Shown here one piece after another: positions 17,931 through 28,700 of a stretch of 64,000 nucleotides of DNA. The translations under genes and the position numbers were made by a program. The stretch is from assembly GCA_039029315.1 (NCBI GenBank), contig JBCCGK010000024.1:1-64000 (forward strand), written 5' to 3'. Position 1 is the first letter of the stretch. The number at the start of each line of letters is the position of its first letter. The notes below the pieces were generated by a model. It was given only the letters and a program-made list of their open reading frames with translations. It did not search any database and was not told the origin of the DNA. Source of the stretch: JBCCCJ01 sp039029315. GTDB taxonomy: Bacteria > Bacteroidota > Bacteroidia > J057.

Positions 17931-18434
17931 ATGAAAAGATTCCTCTCGATTCTCTCCTTATGCTTTCTTCTGTCATCCATGCTTTGTGCACAAGAGGGAG
18001 AAGCCCAGCACGCGGAAGAAGGCCATCATGCAGCAGAAAAGGAAAAAGGGATTTATGAGGTGATCACCTCTGGTGTCTATGTCTATTCTTTTGCACATCA
18101 GGAAGCGGTGGGAGGCACAGAGGTCCACTTCACCTATTGGTTCACACACACATGGGGCAGTGGACTATCCTATACTGCAAAATTCGAGCAGGGAGAAATC
18201 CTTCAGGATATGGCTTTGTTGGGAAGCATGAACCCTTATACATGGATGACCCTGAATGTCGGTCCCAACTTTGCTTTGCCAACGGAACATAGAGAATTCA
18301 GTCTCGGTTTCTATGCGGAAACAGAAATCAACATTCGGCCTGTCTCATGGTTTCATTTTGGACCCGTATTAGGAACTGTAATTGGCACAGAATCAGAAGG
18401 GACTGTAGGATTTCACCTTGGATTTGAGTTTTGA
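17931..18434 (+). CDS. Exported beta-rich protein, probable outer-membrane protein
   Basis: A 167-residue protein with a signal peptide (about 1-20, ending LCA-QE). A short His/Glu-rich stretch follows (residues about 25-38). The remainder alternates aromatic strands typical of small beta-barrels (HFTYWFTHTWGSGLSYTAKF, FSLGFYAETEINIRPVSWF) and ends in TVGFHLGFEF with a terminal Phe, as outer-membrane barrels often do. The His-rich part might bind metal. The family is not recognised. Confidence 0.65.
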   Translation: MKRFLSILSLCFLLSSMLCAQEGEAQHAEEGHHAAEKEKGIYEVITSGVYVYSFAHQEAVGGTEVHFTYWFTHTWGSGLSYTAKFEQGEILQDMALLGSMNPYTWMTLNVGPNFALPTEHREFSLGFYAETEINIRPVSWFHFGPVLGTVIGTESEGTVGFHLGFEF

Positions 18435-18462
18435 TTGGGACCTGTTCATCAGAGAAGCAGTC

Positions 18463-18486
18463 AAGCTAGGAGAGATAGCCTAGCTT
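18463..18486. terminator. Hairpin between convergent genes
   Basis: AAGCTAGG / CCTAGCTT inverted repeat with an eight-base loop, between the plus-strand outer-membrane-protein gene and the minus-strand sigma gene, whose stop codon lies inside the hairpin. Suitable as a shared terminator. Confidence 0.55.
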
Positions 18487-19082
18487 TCCCCCATCATCAA
18501 TAAGGCAAGCAAGACATACACATTCGAAGGCCCGAGAATTCCGAGTTCCTGCCTGACATAATTTCTGGCCTTCCCAAGCTGGGATTTGACAGTATGGATA
18601 GAGAGGTGTAATTCTTCCGCGATGGTAGGATTGTCCTTCCCATCAAAATATCGCATCCTGAAGATCAATTGGCGTTGAGCAGGGAGTGTGCCTACGATAT
18701 CTGCAACCTTTTCGGCATGCTCTTTTTTCAAGTAGAGCCATTCCCCATCCTCGTGGTCAGCTGTTTGATAGGTCTCCAAAAATCGCGCCTTCAATCGCTC
18801 ATTGGAGGCTACTTTCCTCAAATACGAATATGCAGTATCCCTGGCAACCTTATACAGGAAGGGGGAAATAGCATGTGTTGTATCGATGAGATGCCGTTTC
18901 TTCCAAATGGTGATAAATACATCAGCTGTCGCTTCTTCTGCCAAATCCTGATTCTTCAATAGCTTCATGCAGAAATGAAAGACAGACTTCTTATGCTGAT
19001 CAAAGAGCCAATTTAACCCTCTGTAATCTCCTTTTGCGAGGGCCTCTAAGGAAGTATGTTCATCTGTTTGGAGCAAGCTCAT
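18480..19082 (-). CDS. ECF RNA polymerase sigma factor
   Basis: A 200-residue group-4 sigma factor. Region 2 is at about 22-92 (LNWLFDQHKKSVFHFCMKLL, AEEATADVFITIWKKR). Region 4 is at about 130-180 (LPAQRQLIFRMRYFDGKDNP, LSIHTVKSQLGKARNYVRQ). A short hydrophobic C-terminal tail (VYVLLALLMMG) resembles that of the other sigma factor in the window. It is transcribed away from fecR-susC-susD, whereas sigma and fecR usually share one transcript. It probably directs transcription of the susCD operon. Confidence 0.9.
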   Translation of the reverse strand: MSLLQTDEHTSLEALAKGDYRGLNWLFDQHKKSVFHFCMKLLKNQDLAEEATADVFITIWKKRHLIDTTHAISPFLYKVARDTAYSYLRKVASNERLKARFLETYQTADHEDGEWLYLKKEHAEKVADIVGTLPAQRQLIFRMRYFDGKDNPTIAEELHLSIHTVKSQLGKARNYVRQELGILGPSNVYVLLALLMMGES

Positions 19083-19231
19083 GTAAGAAAAAATCGATCG
19101 ATACTATCTCTCAAAATAAACAAAAACAAAGCCTTATCAAAAGAAATTGCATTTGGAGTAATCCCTTTTGTCTACTGCTTGCGGTCTATGGGTAGACAGG
19201 ATTTATTTGAAAAATTCTACTGCTTATCTGC

Positions 19232-20239
19232 ATGCAAAGAAAAGAAGAACTCCTCAACAAGCTTTTTTATGATCAATGCTCCCAAGAGGAATTACGCATT
19301 CTACTTGAGCTTATTCGAAATGATCCTTCCGAGGCAGGACCTGAAATCATGCAACAATTGCAACAGCAGTTGGGAGAAATCCCTGATTATGAGGAGAATA
19401 TTTTCACAAAAATCAAACTTCGGATTGATAGCAGGGTCAGGGAAGGAGAAATAGCAACAAAGCCAATTCGGGAAGCGCAAACGTCCATGTCTTCTCGTCA
19501 ATTGTGGACGCTGAGAATTGCTGCTTCTATCCTGATTCTGGCGATTGGGAGTTGGATGATCTTCCAATGGGGAAACAGTCGCCAACTCCAAATTCAAACA
19601 GCCTTTGGCGAAATCCAGCACATCGAATTGCCAGATGGCTCTTTGGTTTCTTTGAATGGTAATTCTGCTCTGCAATATGCCAAAGACTGGAAAGAAGGAG
19701 GGACCCGGCAGGTATACTTGCGAGGAGAAGCCTTTTTTGAGGTAGAAAAAAAACCTGCCACCCAATCCAAGTTCCAAGTAATGACTGAAGGGCTTACCAT
19801 AGAAGTCCTCGGAACCTCTTTTAACGTCAACCATCGAAAAGAAGAAACAGTTGTTTTCCTTGAAGAAGGCAGCCTCAAAATCACAGGTGAGGATACAAAG
19901 GCAAAAGAAATATTGTTGAAGCCGGGAGAAATCATCCATTATTCCGCAAAGAAAAAGACCTTTTCCTCCCCTCAAATTGTATCAGGCAGCGTTCAATCTT
20001 CCTGGAAAACCGGGATGCTGGAGTTTGAGAATGCTTCTCTGCTCGAAATCCTCCATACATTGGCAGAAGCCAATGATATCCGATTTGATATCAAGGATGA
20101 TTCGCTTCAAGCGCAAAAGTTGACCATCTCTATTCCGACACACAACATGGAACTCGCCATGTCAGTCTTGGCCCGAACAAGTGGGACCGAGATCAACAAG
20201 GTGGATGACATGTTCATCATTCAATCAAAATCTGACTAA
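19232..20239 (+). CDS. FecR-family anti-sigma factor
   Basis: A 335-residue inner-membrane anti-sigma factor. The cytoplasmic helical N-terminus covers about 1-90. One membrane helix (LRIAASILILAIGSWMIF) spans about 91-110. The periplasmic FecR domain follows (IELPDGSLVSLNGNSALQYA, VYLRGEAFFEVEKKPATQSK, IEVLGTSFNV), and the C-terminal DUF4974 domain ends the protein (LEFENASLLEILHTLAEAND). It partners the divergent sigma factor and the SusC receptor, whose N-terminal STN domain would contact it. Confidence 0.92.
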   Translation: MQRKEELLNKLFYDQCSQEELRILLELIRNDPSEAGPEIMQQLQQQLGEIPDYEENIFTKIKLRIDSRVREGEIATKPIREAQTSMSSRQLWTLRIAASILILAIGSWMIFQWGNSRQLQIQTAFGEIQHIELPDGSLVSLNGNSALQYAKDWKEGGTRQVYLRGEAFFEVEKKPATQSKFQVMTEGLTIEVLGTSFNVNHRKEETVVFLEEGSLKITGEDTKAKEILLKPGEIIHYSAKKKTFSSPQIVSGSVQSSWKTGMLEFENASLLEILHTLAEANDIRFDIKDDSLQAQKLTISIPTHNMELAMSVLARTSGTEINKVDDMFIIQSKSD

Positions 20240-20250
20240 AAAAACGAACA

Positions 20251-20276
20251 GCCGCCAGGTGGTGGTAACCTGCGGC
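20251..20276 (+). other. Hairpin between fecR and susC
   Basis: GCCGCcAGGT / ACCTGCGGC inverted repeat with one bulged base and a seven-base loop, 38 bases before the susC ATG. There is no T-run after it. It may attenuate or process the transcript so that susC and susD are expressed at a different level from fecR. Confidence 0.5.
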
Positions 20277-20313
20277 AGTTCTGTATTTAAACATAATTTA
20301 AACGTTTAAAAGT

Positions 20314-23300
20314 ATGAAAAACTACGCTACAAAGGAACACGTTCCAAGGATTATGATGTTCATAATCCTGTTGGGGACACTGTTTCAATCCCCAAAAGCC
20401 AATCCGGTCCCGGTGGATGACAATTTTCAGAATCGCCAGCTAAGTGAGGTTCTGAACGATCTGGGTGAAAGATATCAGGTATTTATCAGCTACCAATCGA
20501 GGCTGATCAAGGATATTCAGGTGGATTTTGAATTCAGAACGGAAGAGAGTCTGGACATGGCAGTAAAACGTTTGCTCACTCATACGGGATTGAACTATGA
20601 ATTCTACGAGAAGCAGTATCTCATCATCTACAAAAATGACAGGGATGGCACACGAAATGCGAGGAAGATTCAAAAAAAGATCAAACAGATTAAGCGCCTG
20701 GAGGAAAAAGGTAACCTAAATGTCGTTCTGAACAGTAGCAATATTCATAAGAGGAATGTTGCAATTTTGAACTCTGTCAAGGAACGTATTGAAAAAACTG
20801 TGTCAGGGACAATTACCGATGAAGCGGGAGAGCCGCTGATTGGTGCTACCGTTGTTGCCAGAGGCACCACCCAGGGAACCATCACCGATAGTGAAGGTCA
20901 ATACAGCCTGACGGTTGAAGATCAGGTAACAAAATTACTTGTGTCCTATGTCGGATATGCCTCTCAGGAGGTAAGTATTGATAATCGATCTACTGTGAAC
21001 ATCACCTTGTCAGAAGCGGACATGAATCTGGATGAAGTTGTGATCAGTGCTTTGGGGATCAGCCGGGATAAGAGAGCATTGGGGTATTCCGTTACAGAGC
21101 TGGACGGAGATGCTGTTTCCAAGGTGAAGGAATCAAATCTGGCCAGTTCACTCGCAGGAAAAGTGGCAGGAGTGGTTGTGTACAAAAACACCTCAGGGGC
21201 TGGTGGATCTGCTCGGGTGATCATTCGGGGAAATAATTCTCTTACCGGAAATAATGAACCACTCTATGTAGTAGACGGTGTGCCAATTGACAATTCCAAT
21301 CTGGCAGGGAGTGGAGCAGGAGAATTCAATGTGCCTGATTATGGAAACGGGATTTCTGATATCAATCCAGATGATATCGAATCCATTTCTATCCTCAAAG
21401 GCCCCAACGCTGCGGCTTTGTATGGCTCTAGAGCGAGTAATGGCGTCGTGCTGATTACGACCAAGAAAGGCACAAGAGGGAGGGGATTGGGCATTTCTCT
21501 ATCTTCTAGCATAACATTGGAAACGCCATTGGTTTTGCCAGAATTTCAGAATGAGTATGGAAGAGGAACAGATGGAAATTTCCCCCAACTCAATCCTTCC
21601 GATGATCTGGCCACACAGGTAAATGTGGTCGGAGGTACCTCCTCCTGGGGGCCGAAGTTTGACAACTCTAGTCAGCTGGCATACAATGGCATGCAGAGAC
21701 CCTATACGGCTCAGCCAGACAATGTGAGGAACTTTTTTGAGACGGGTTCTACCTTCATCAATACTGTAGCACTGAGTGGCGGAACAGATAAGACCTCTGT
21801 GCGCTTCTCTTATACCAATTCCGATATTCAATCCATCCTTCCCAATTCTTCTGTTCAGCGGAACAATTTTAATTTGAGAGGATCAGCCTCTCTAGGAAAA
21901 CGACTCTCGGTGGATACCAAGATTACCTATTTCTTACAGGAAGCACAGAACAGAGCCTCTCAAGGGTCTGAAGGATTGATGGCCTATGTATGGCCCATGG
22001 CTCGAAATGTTGCCTTGAGTGATCTGATGGTCTATCAGGATATAGAAAATCCAATCAATCCAGCCGATCCTTATCGGGTAATCGCGCCAACTTCCAATGG
22101 TGGAAATCCCTATTGGATGCTGTATAACAATCGTCAGGCTGATACCCGAAGCCGAGTCAACGGTTTTGTGAAACTGGATTACCAAATTACAGATTGGCTT
22201 TCCGCTTTCGCCAGAGCAGGAACGGATGACATTAGCCAGAATCTTGAGACAGTAACAGCAAATGGAAATCATTTCTTTACCACTGGTCGCATTGGATTTC
22301 AGGATACTGACAGGACTGAAACCAATTATGATTTCCTCCTGATGTTAAACAAAAACCTGGGAGACCGATTTAATCTTTCGGCTAATGCAGGAGGAAACTC
22401 CCGGCGTTCTACTTTCAGAAGATCCAGCATCAATGGATCAGATTTCAAAATTCCGGGCAGGTATTTCCTCAACAATACTGACGGGACACGAATTGTAGCC
22501 AATCAATCAGACCTGATCGAGAAACGGGTGAATTCCTTGTATGGATCAGCTTCTCTGTCTTTTGATGATATGATCTATGTGGACTTTACTGGACGCAATG
22601 ACTGGTCTTCCGCCTTGGCAGCAGAGAATCGATCTTATTTTTATTCCTCTGCAAGTGTGAGCCTGTTGTTGGATAAGCTGTTTAGAATGGATGAGACGAC
22701 AGTCAATTTGTTAAAACTCAGAGGAAGTACCGCCAATGTGGGGAATGATACTGATCCCTTACAGATTATGAACGTCTTCAGTGTGGCAGCCAACGGCTAT
22801 CTCGGAAATGTGCAGATCAATCGGCCAAATATTCGCTTTAGCGAGAGCCTCCGGCCAGAAGATATCAGAACGACAGAAGCAGGTCTTGAATTCCGATTGT
22901 TCAGGAACCGTCTCTATGGTGATCTTTCTGTATACCAGATTACTACCAAGGACTTGATATTTGACGTGCCAGTAGATCCGGGAACAGGTTTTAGTTTCTT
23001 CAGGGAAAATATTGGAGAAATCACCAACAAAGGAATAGAATTCCTGCTTGGTGGGACTCCTGCCAAAACAGCTAATTTTAGATGGGATATCTCAGCCAAT
23101 GTTTCGCGAAACAGAAATGAGCTGGTAAGCCTGATCGAGGGACAAGAAAACTTCAATTTTAGTAGCAGTAATGGAGGGATTGTTGATGTCCGTGCACAAG
23201 TAGATGGTGGCTATGGTGATATTTATGCCACGACCTGGCTGCGAAACGACGCTGGACAACTGATCTTGACCACAGAAGGTAGACCACAGGCAACCTCTGA

Positions 23301-23853
23301 GCGAGAATTGTTTGGGAATTACCAACCTGATTTGACCGGTGGTTTTACCAATACCTTCAGATTCAAGAACATTAGTCTGAATGCGCTGATAGATTTCAGA
23401 ATTGGTGGGGAGGTATTCAACTTTACAGAGATTGGAATGGATGCCTCTGGCGTATCCAGGCGTTCTCTCGAATATCGTGAAAGCGGAATTCTGGTTGATG
23501 GCGTGGTCGAAGAAGCAGACGGCACCTTTTCTCCAAACACAACGACGATCAGCGCACAGGATTACTGGCAGGCGGTCAGCAGCATTGGATCAGAATATAT
23601 CTTCGACCAAACCAATGTCCGCCTAAGAGAACTGAGCGTGAGTTATAGCCTGCCCAAAGGCTTTCTCAGTGATGTCTTTGTCAGTAGTCCTTCCATTAGC
23701 CTGATCGGCAGGAATCTATTCTTTCTCTACAAGAATGTAGATAATTTTGATCCTGAGTCGAGTTATGCAACTGGTAATTTTAGCCAGGGAGTATTGTGGT
23801 ATGCCCTTCCGACAACAAGGAGCATCGGGGCAAGCTTGAATCTTAATTTCTAA
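20314..23853 (+). CDS. SusC/RagA-type TonB-dependent outer-membrane transporter
   Basis: An 1179-residue nutrient importer. Order: signal peptide (about 1-30); STN signalling domain (about 36-108, NRQLSEVLNDLGERYQVFIS); a basic linker rich in Lys and Arg (about 108-135); a carboxypeptidase-regulatory-like domain (about 163-230, VSGTITDEAGEPLIGATVVA); TonB box LDEVVISALG (239-248); plug with IIRGNNSLTGNNEPLYVVDG and ILKGPNAAALYGSRASNGVV; then the barrel ending in ASLNLNF. SusD follows within 12 bases. The STN domain couples transport to the upstream FecR and sigma factor. The glycan or peptide substrate is unknown. Confidence 0.95.
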   Translation: MKNYATKEHVPRIMMFIILLGTLFQSPKANPVPVDDNFQNRQLSEVLNDLGERYQVFISYQSRLIKDIQVDFEFRTEESLDMAVKRLLTHTGLNYEFYEKQYLIIYKNDRDGTRNARKIQKKIKQIKRLEEKGNLNVVLNSSNIHKRNVAILNSVKERIEKTVSGTITDEAGEPLIGATVVARGTTQGTITDSEGQYSLTVEDQVTKLLVSYVGYASQEVSIDNRSTVNITLSEADMNLDEVVISALGISRDKRALGYSVTELDGDAVSKVKESNLASSLAGKVAGVVVYKNTSGAGGSARVIIRGNNSLTGNNEPLYVVDGVPIDNSNLAGSGAGEFNVPDYGNGISDINPDDIESISILKGPNAAALYGSRASNGVVLITTKKGTRGRGLGISLSSSITLETPLVLPEFQNEYGRGTDGNFPQLNPSDDLATQVNVVGGTSSWGPKFDNSSQLAYNGMQRPYTAQPDNVRNFFETGSTFINTVALSGGTDKTSVRFSYTNSDIQSILPNSSVQRNNFNLRGSASLGKRLSVDTKITYFLQEAQNRASQGSEGLMAYVWPMARNVALSDLMVYQDIENPINPADPYRVIAPTSNGGNPYWMLYNNRQADTRSRVNGFVKLDYQITDWLSAFARAGTDDISQNLETVTANGNHFFTTGRIGFQDTDRTETNYDFLLMLNKNLGDRFNLSANAGGNSRRSTFRRSSINGSDFKIPGRYFLNNTDGTRIVANQSDLIEKRVNSLYGSASLSFDDMIYVDFTGRNDWSSALAAENRSYFYSSASVSLLLDKLFRMDETTVNLLKLRGSTANVGNDTDPLQIMNVFSVAANGYLGNVQINRPNIRFSESLRPEDIRTTEAGLEFRLFRNRLYGDLSVYQITTKDLIFDVPVDPGTGFSFFRENIGEITNKGIEFLLGGTPAKTANFRWDISANVSRNRNELVSLIEGQENFNFSSSNGGIVDVRAQVDGGYGDIYATTWLRNDAGQLILTTEGRPQATSERELFGNYQPDLTGGFTNTFRFKNISLNALIDFRIGGEVFNFTEIGMDASGVSRRSLEYRESGILVDGVVEEADGTFSPNTTTISAQDYWQAVSSIGSEYIFDQTNVRLRELSVSYSLPKGFLSDVFVSSPSISLIGRNLFFLYKNVDNFDPESSYATGNFSQGVLWYALPTTRSIGASLNLNF

Positions 23854-23864
23854 GCTATTTAGAC

Positions 23865-25556
23865 ATGAATAAGAATATGAATAATATAACCATATGGATG
23901 TTTGGCCTCCTTCTATTGATGGCAGGAACATCCTGTACCGAGAATTTTGACGAGATCAACATCAATCAGCAAGGATTTACGGCCGATGAAGTCAGTGCCA
24001 AATTCTTTCTGACCAGTGCCCAGGTACCCTTGTATGCACCCAATCGCTTTGTATACTGGCGAGCACAATTGATTCATTCGGATCGTTTTGCCGGACATTT
24101 TACGTTTGGACACACCAACTCCTGGTGGAATGACGGCTTGAGTTATGATTTTAATGGAGGCTATACTGATGCGGCTTATGGCTGGCTGTCAGGATACTTC
24201 GGAACTGTCAAGTCCTTTGGAGATCTCACCCAGGATGGTGGAGAATTTGAAAATCAATACATGTATGCCATGTCGCTGATCATGAAAGGCTTGTATTATC
24301 AAATGTATACCGAAACCTTCGGGATGGTCCCTTTCAGTGAAGCAGGCATAGAAGGTATCCTGACTCCTAAATACGATGAGCAATCAGATATCTACAAAGG
24401 GATTATTGCCGACCTGGATAATGCCATGGCACTCATCGGAGATGCAGAACGGACTGGTGTTGGGGTAGATGATGTGGGTTCCAACGATATTTATTGCGGG
24501 GGAGATCTGCAACAGTGGAAGCGTCTGGCCAATACCCTGAAACTTCGGATTGGGATGCGGGCTTTGGGCGCTCCTGGAGAAGATTTTGCCAACAATGCTA
24601 TTACCCAGGCACTTTCTCAGCCGCTTTTGGATGAAACTTCAGGCAGTGTCTTGATGAAAAAGGACTTTGTCATCAGTGAATGGGCTTCTTCCTCTTACGG
24701 AGATATCTGGCATGACTTCGGTGGAAATGGGTCTGCCTTCACATTGGGAGAGACATTGATCGACCTGCTAACTACCAACAATGACCCAAGGTTGACCATT
24801 TTTGCAGAACCAGCGAAGGGGGGCACATTCATCTATGAAGACAATGGAACCGATCCTGAATTTCAGACAAGAGTGGACTTTATCACCTCTACCCTCGACA
24901 AGGCAAAAGCAGAGTATACTCTTACTACAGCTGATTCAATGGCCACGATCGAAATGGCTGGAGGCCAATTTGTTGGACAGCCTGTACGACTGAATGGAGA
25001 CATCTACCCATTCGTCAACTTCAATATGTTCTGTACACCTACGAACAATGTGATCCAGAGAAGAGGACAGCAGGTCGATGCGTATCCAGAAATTATTCTG
25101 ACGAGTGCAGAAGCATATTTCTTGCAAGCTGAGGCAGCTATCCGCGGTATTGGCGGAGGAGATCCACAAACCTTAATGGCATCGGGGATTCGGGAAGCCA
25201 TGAAAATCTGGGATGTCTCAAGTGGGGAGATTGAGAATTATATAGCTACTGCAGCGCTGGCAGACATCAGTACTGGAAGTGAAGAGGAGCAGCTTGAAAA
25301 AATTGCACTACAGAGGTGGTTGGCCAGCTTCACGGATGGATTTGAAGCATGGGCAATCGTACGAAAAACGGGCTATCCCGCAGCCTTGGCTCAAGGTGTC
25401 AGCAATGAAATCATCTTTGCCTTAGGAACCTTGAATGGCGACTATCCTCAGCGGATGCGGTATGGTTCAGGCGCACAGGCCAATCCGAATTATAGTGCAG
25501 CAATAGATGCCCAAGGACCAGACATGCAGGGAACCAAATTATGGTTTGCTAAATAA
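23865..25556 (+). CDS. SusD/RagB-like nutrient-binding lipoprotein
   Basis: A 563-residue surface lipoprotein that forms the lid of the SusC channel. The signal peptide ends LLLLMAGTSC, lipidated at Cys24, followed by TENFDEININ as is typical of SusD-like_2 members. The helical repeat core contains MYTETFGMVPFSEA, WKRLANTLKLRIGMRA, and near the C-terminus LTSAEAYFLQAEAAIRG and IALQRWLASFTDGFEAWAI. The start may be Met1 or Met5. It is co-transcribed with SusC and ends at a strong terminator. Confidence 0.93.
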   Translation: MNKNMNNITIWMFGLLLLMAGTSCTENFDEININQQGFTADEVSAKFFLTSAQVPLYAPNRFVYWRAQLIHSDRFAGHFTFGHTNSWWNDGLSYDFNGGYTDAAYGWLSGYFGTVKSFGDLTQDGGEFENQYMYAMSLIMKGLYYQMYTETFGMVPFSEAGIEGILTPKYDEQSDIYKGIIADLDNAMALIGDAERTGVGVDDVGSNDIYCGGDLQQWKRLANTLKLRIGMRALGAPGEDFANNAITQALSQPLLDETSGSVLMKKDFVISEWASSSYGDIWHDFGGNGSAFTLGETLIDLLTTNNDPRLTIFAEPAKGGTFIYEDNGTDPEFQTRVDFITSTLDKAKAEYTLTTADSMATIEMAGGQFVGQPVRLNGDIYPFVNFNMFCTPTNNVIQRRGQQVDAYPEIILTSAEAYFLQAEAAIRGIGGGDPQTLMASGIREAMKIWDVSSGEIENYIATAALADISTGSEEEQLEKIALQRWLASFTDGFEAWAIVRKTGYPAALAQGVSNEIIFALGTLNGDYPQRMRYGSGAQANPNYSAAIDAQGPDMQGTKLWFAK

Positions 25557-25608
25557 AGTGCCTGACCTCAAGGCGTAGTAGTTTTATGCATCTGCATATT
25601 TTGATGAG

Positions 25609-25638
25609 AAAAGGAGGGGAATACCTCTCCTTTTTTTT
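25609..25638 (+). terminator. Rho-independent terminator after susD
   Basis: Eleven-base stem AAAAGGAGGGG / CCTCTCCTTTT (one G-T pair) with an AATA loop, followed by T8. It ends the fecR-susC-susD transcript. Confidence 0.88.
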
Positions 25639-25710
25639 ATAATCACGGGATAGGCAGGGAGCTATGTTGGGAGGGAGGGAATAGTCTGTCCAACACATAA
25701 TTGAAGCAGG

Positions 25711-28700
25711 ATGAAGAATAAAATCCTAGTTGCTGGCATTGGATCTGTATCAGGCATTTGGCTCTTTTTATTGGCAATATCGTGTAGCGATGGAGAGAAG
25801 GAAGGAGCTTATCTGTTCAGAGTTGTGGAGAGCAGTCATAGCCATATTTATTTTCGCAACGTCATTCCTGAAAATGAACTGACCAACTCATTTGTGTATG
25901 AATATGTCTACAATGGCGCAGGAGTTGCTACTGGTGATCTGAATGGAGATGGCTTGCCAGATATGTACTTCTCTTCCAACCTTCATGAAAATGCCCTTTA
26001 CCTCAACGAAGGAGATCTCCAATTTCGATACATAAGCAAGGAGGCAGGAGTAGCAGGAAATAGAGGATGGACCACGGGTGTGTCCATGATTGATATCAAT
26101 CAAGATGGCTTGCTGGATATCTATGTGTGCAAGTCCGGGCCTTTTGAAAATAGAGAATTGTTGCAAAATGAGCTTTATATCAACCAGGGCACCAATGAGG
26201 ATGGGATTCCAATATTTCAGGAATCAGCATCGAAATACGGCCTGGATGATGCCTCCTATTCGATCCAGGCAGCTTTCCTGGATTTTGATTTGGATGGAGA
26301 TCTGGATATGTACCTCATGAATCATAACCCACAGACAGTTGCTTTTGGGAAGACGGAAGAATTGTCTCCTTTAGGAGATAAATTTTATGTCAATGAAGGG
26401 GGAAGGTATGTCGAGAAAAGTGCAGCAGTAGGAATTTATTCCAATGCCATTTCCTATGGCCTGGGACTTGGAATCGGAGACCTCAATCTTGATGGATGGC
26501 CAGATATGTATATTTCCAATGACTATGATGAGCCAGACTATCTCTATATAAATAATCAGGATGGTACCTTTCAGGAGGTAGCCAAACAAGCCACCAAACA
26601 CCTGTCTAATTTTGCCATGGGAAATGATATCGCAGACTTTGACAATGATGGCTATTTGGATATTCTGACCCTTGATATGGTTGCGGAAGATAACTATGGG
26701 ATGAAGACCAGCATGGCTAGTATGAATCCTGATAAGTTTGCCAGAAATGTAGCCAATGGAAAGCACTATCAGTATATGTACAATACCTTGCAGAAACATA
26801 GCACCTATATAGATTCTGCCGGTATTCCTTTCTACTCAGAGATAGGACAACTCGCGGGGATTTCCAATACGGATTGGAGTTGGGCCCCCTTGATAGCGGA
26901 TTTTGACAATGATGGCTTGAAGGACATTTTCATCACAAACGGAATCAAACGAGATTTTCGGAACAAGGATTTCTTCCATGACATGCAAGCCTTCAGAAGA
27001 AGCAATCCTGATGCCCTGACCAATGCTGAAAAGATCAATTCACTGATTGAGCGAACCCCTCATCGGGCGTATCGAAATTATTTTTATCGAAACAATGGTG
27101 GGCTGCGCTTCGAGAATACCTCCTTGTCCTGGATCAACAAGCCCGAAGAAGGCTATTCCAATGGAGCCGCTTATGCAGATTTTGACCTGGATGGAGATCT
27201 TGATTTGGTGATGAACAATGTAGATCAAGAAGCAACCCTTCTGGAGAATACCTCTGATCGTCATGCCCAGCACTATCTGCGTATTGAGCTGCAAGGGCCA
27301 GAGGGAAATAGACAGGGCATTGGTGCAAAAATTGAAGTCTACACACAAGCAGGGCTTCAGATATTCGAAAACTATCAGGTGAGAGGTTACCAAAGTTCTG
27401 TTCAGCCGGGAGTCCATATTGGTCTAGGCAAACAAACCGTCATTGACTCCCTCCGCATTATTTGGCCAGGGAAGCAGGTGCAGCTAGTCGAGGATCTCAC
27501 AGTAGATCGAAGGTTGACCATTGCCTACCAGAAGCAAGACATACCTTCTTATGAAGATATGCAGGCTGATCAGCCTTTTTTTGTTCCTATTGCCATCCAG
27601 GAACGCATGGTCCACACAGAAAATGACTATGATGATTATCAGAATCAAATTCTCCTGCCTCATAAGATGTCCCAGTTCGGACCTGCAATCGCTGTCGGAG
27701 ATGTCAATGGCGATGGTCGAGAGGATCTCTATCTGGGCCAAAGCACGGGCAGTGTTTCTCGTTTATATGTTCAAGACATTGACGGTTCATTCAGAGAAGT
27801 TCAGGCCTTTGACAGGGAGCGTGCTTATGAAGATGTAGATGCCGCCTTTTTGGATATAGACCAGGATGGGGATATGGATCTATATGTCGCAAGTGGAGGA
27901 AATGAATTTGAAGCGGGAGATGCACACTATCAAGATAGGATCTATGAAAATGTGAATGGCTCTCTGTATCATCGTCCAGAATTATTGCCTGACATCGTGC
28001 CAATCAGTAGTTCCAGAATTCGGATTGCAGACTATGACAAGGATGGATTTCCTGACCTGTTTGTAGGAGGACGTCATATGCCGCACCAGTATCCAAGTCC
28101 AGCCAGCAGTTATTTGTTGCATAATCATCAAGGTGTGTTTGAAGAAGTAAGTTCCACAATTGCCCCTGATTTAAAGGAAATTGGCCTGGTGACAGATGCG
28201 AGTTGGTCTGATTTTGATGCAGATGGCGATGAGGATCTTTGTATCGTAGGAGAGTGGATGGCCCCTGTGCTAGTAGAGAATGTAGACGGAACATTTCGCA
28301 AGCTGGAATCTGCTTCTTTGGAGGCATTGACAGGCTGGTATTTCTCCGTAGCATCATCCGATGTGGATGGAGATGGTGATTTAGATTTCTTGCTGGGGAA
28401 TCTGGGAGAAAACTATAAATATAAAGCAAGTCCAGAAGATCCATTCGAAGTCTACTATCATGATTTTGATGATAATGGCTCAAAAGATCTGGTTTTGGGA
28501 TATCATAACTTTGGAGATCTGTTTCCAGTTCGGGGAAAAGAATGCTCATCACAACAGATGCCTAAAATTAAAAAAATGATCTCTTCTTATGATGAGTTTG
28601 CACGATCTACAGTCGCGGATATCTATGGACAGGAACAATTGAATGAAGCCTTACATTTGTCTGCCTACTCTTTCAAAAGCGGTATATTGAGAAATGAGGG

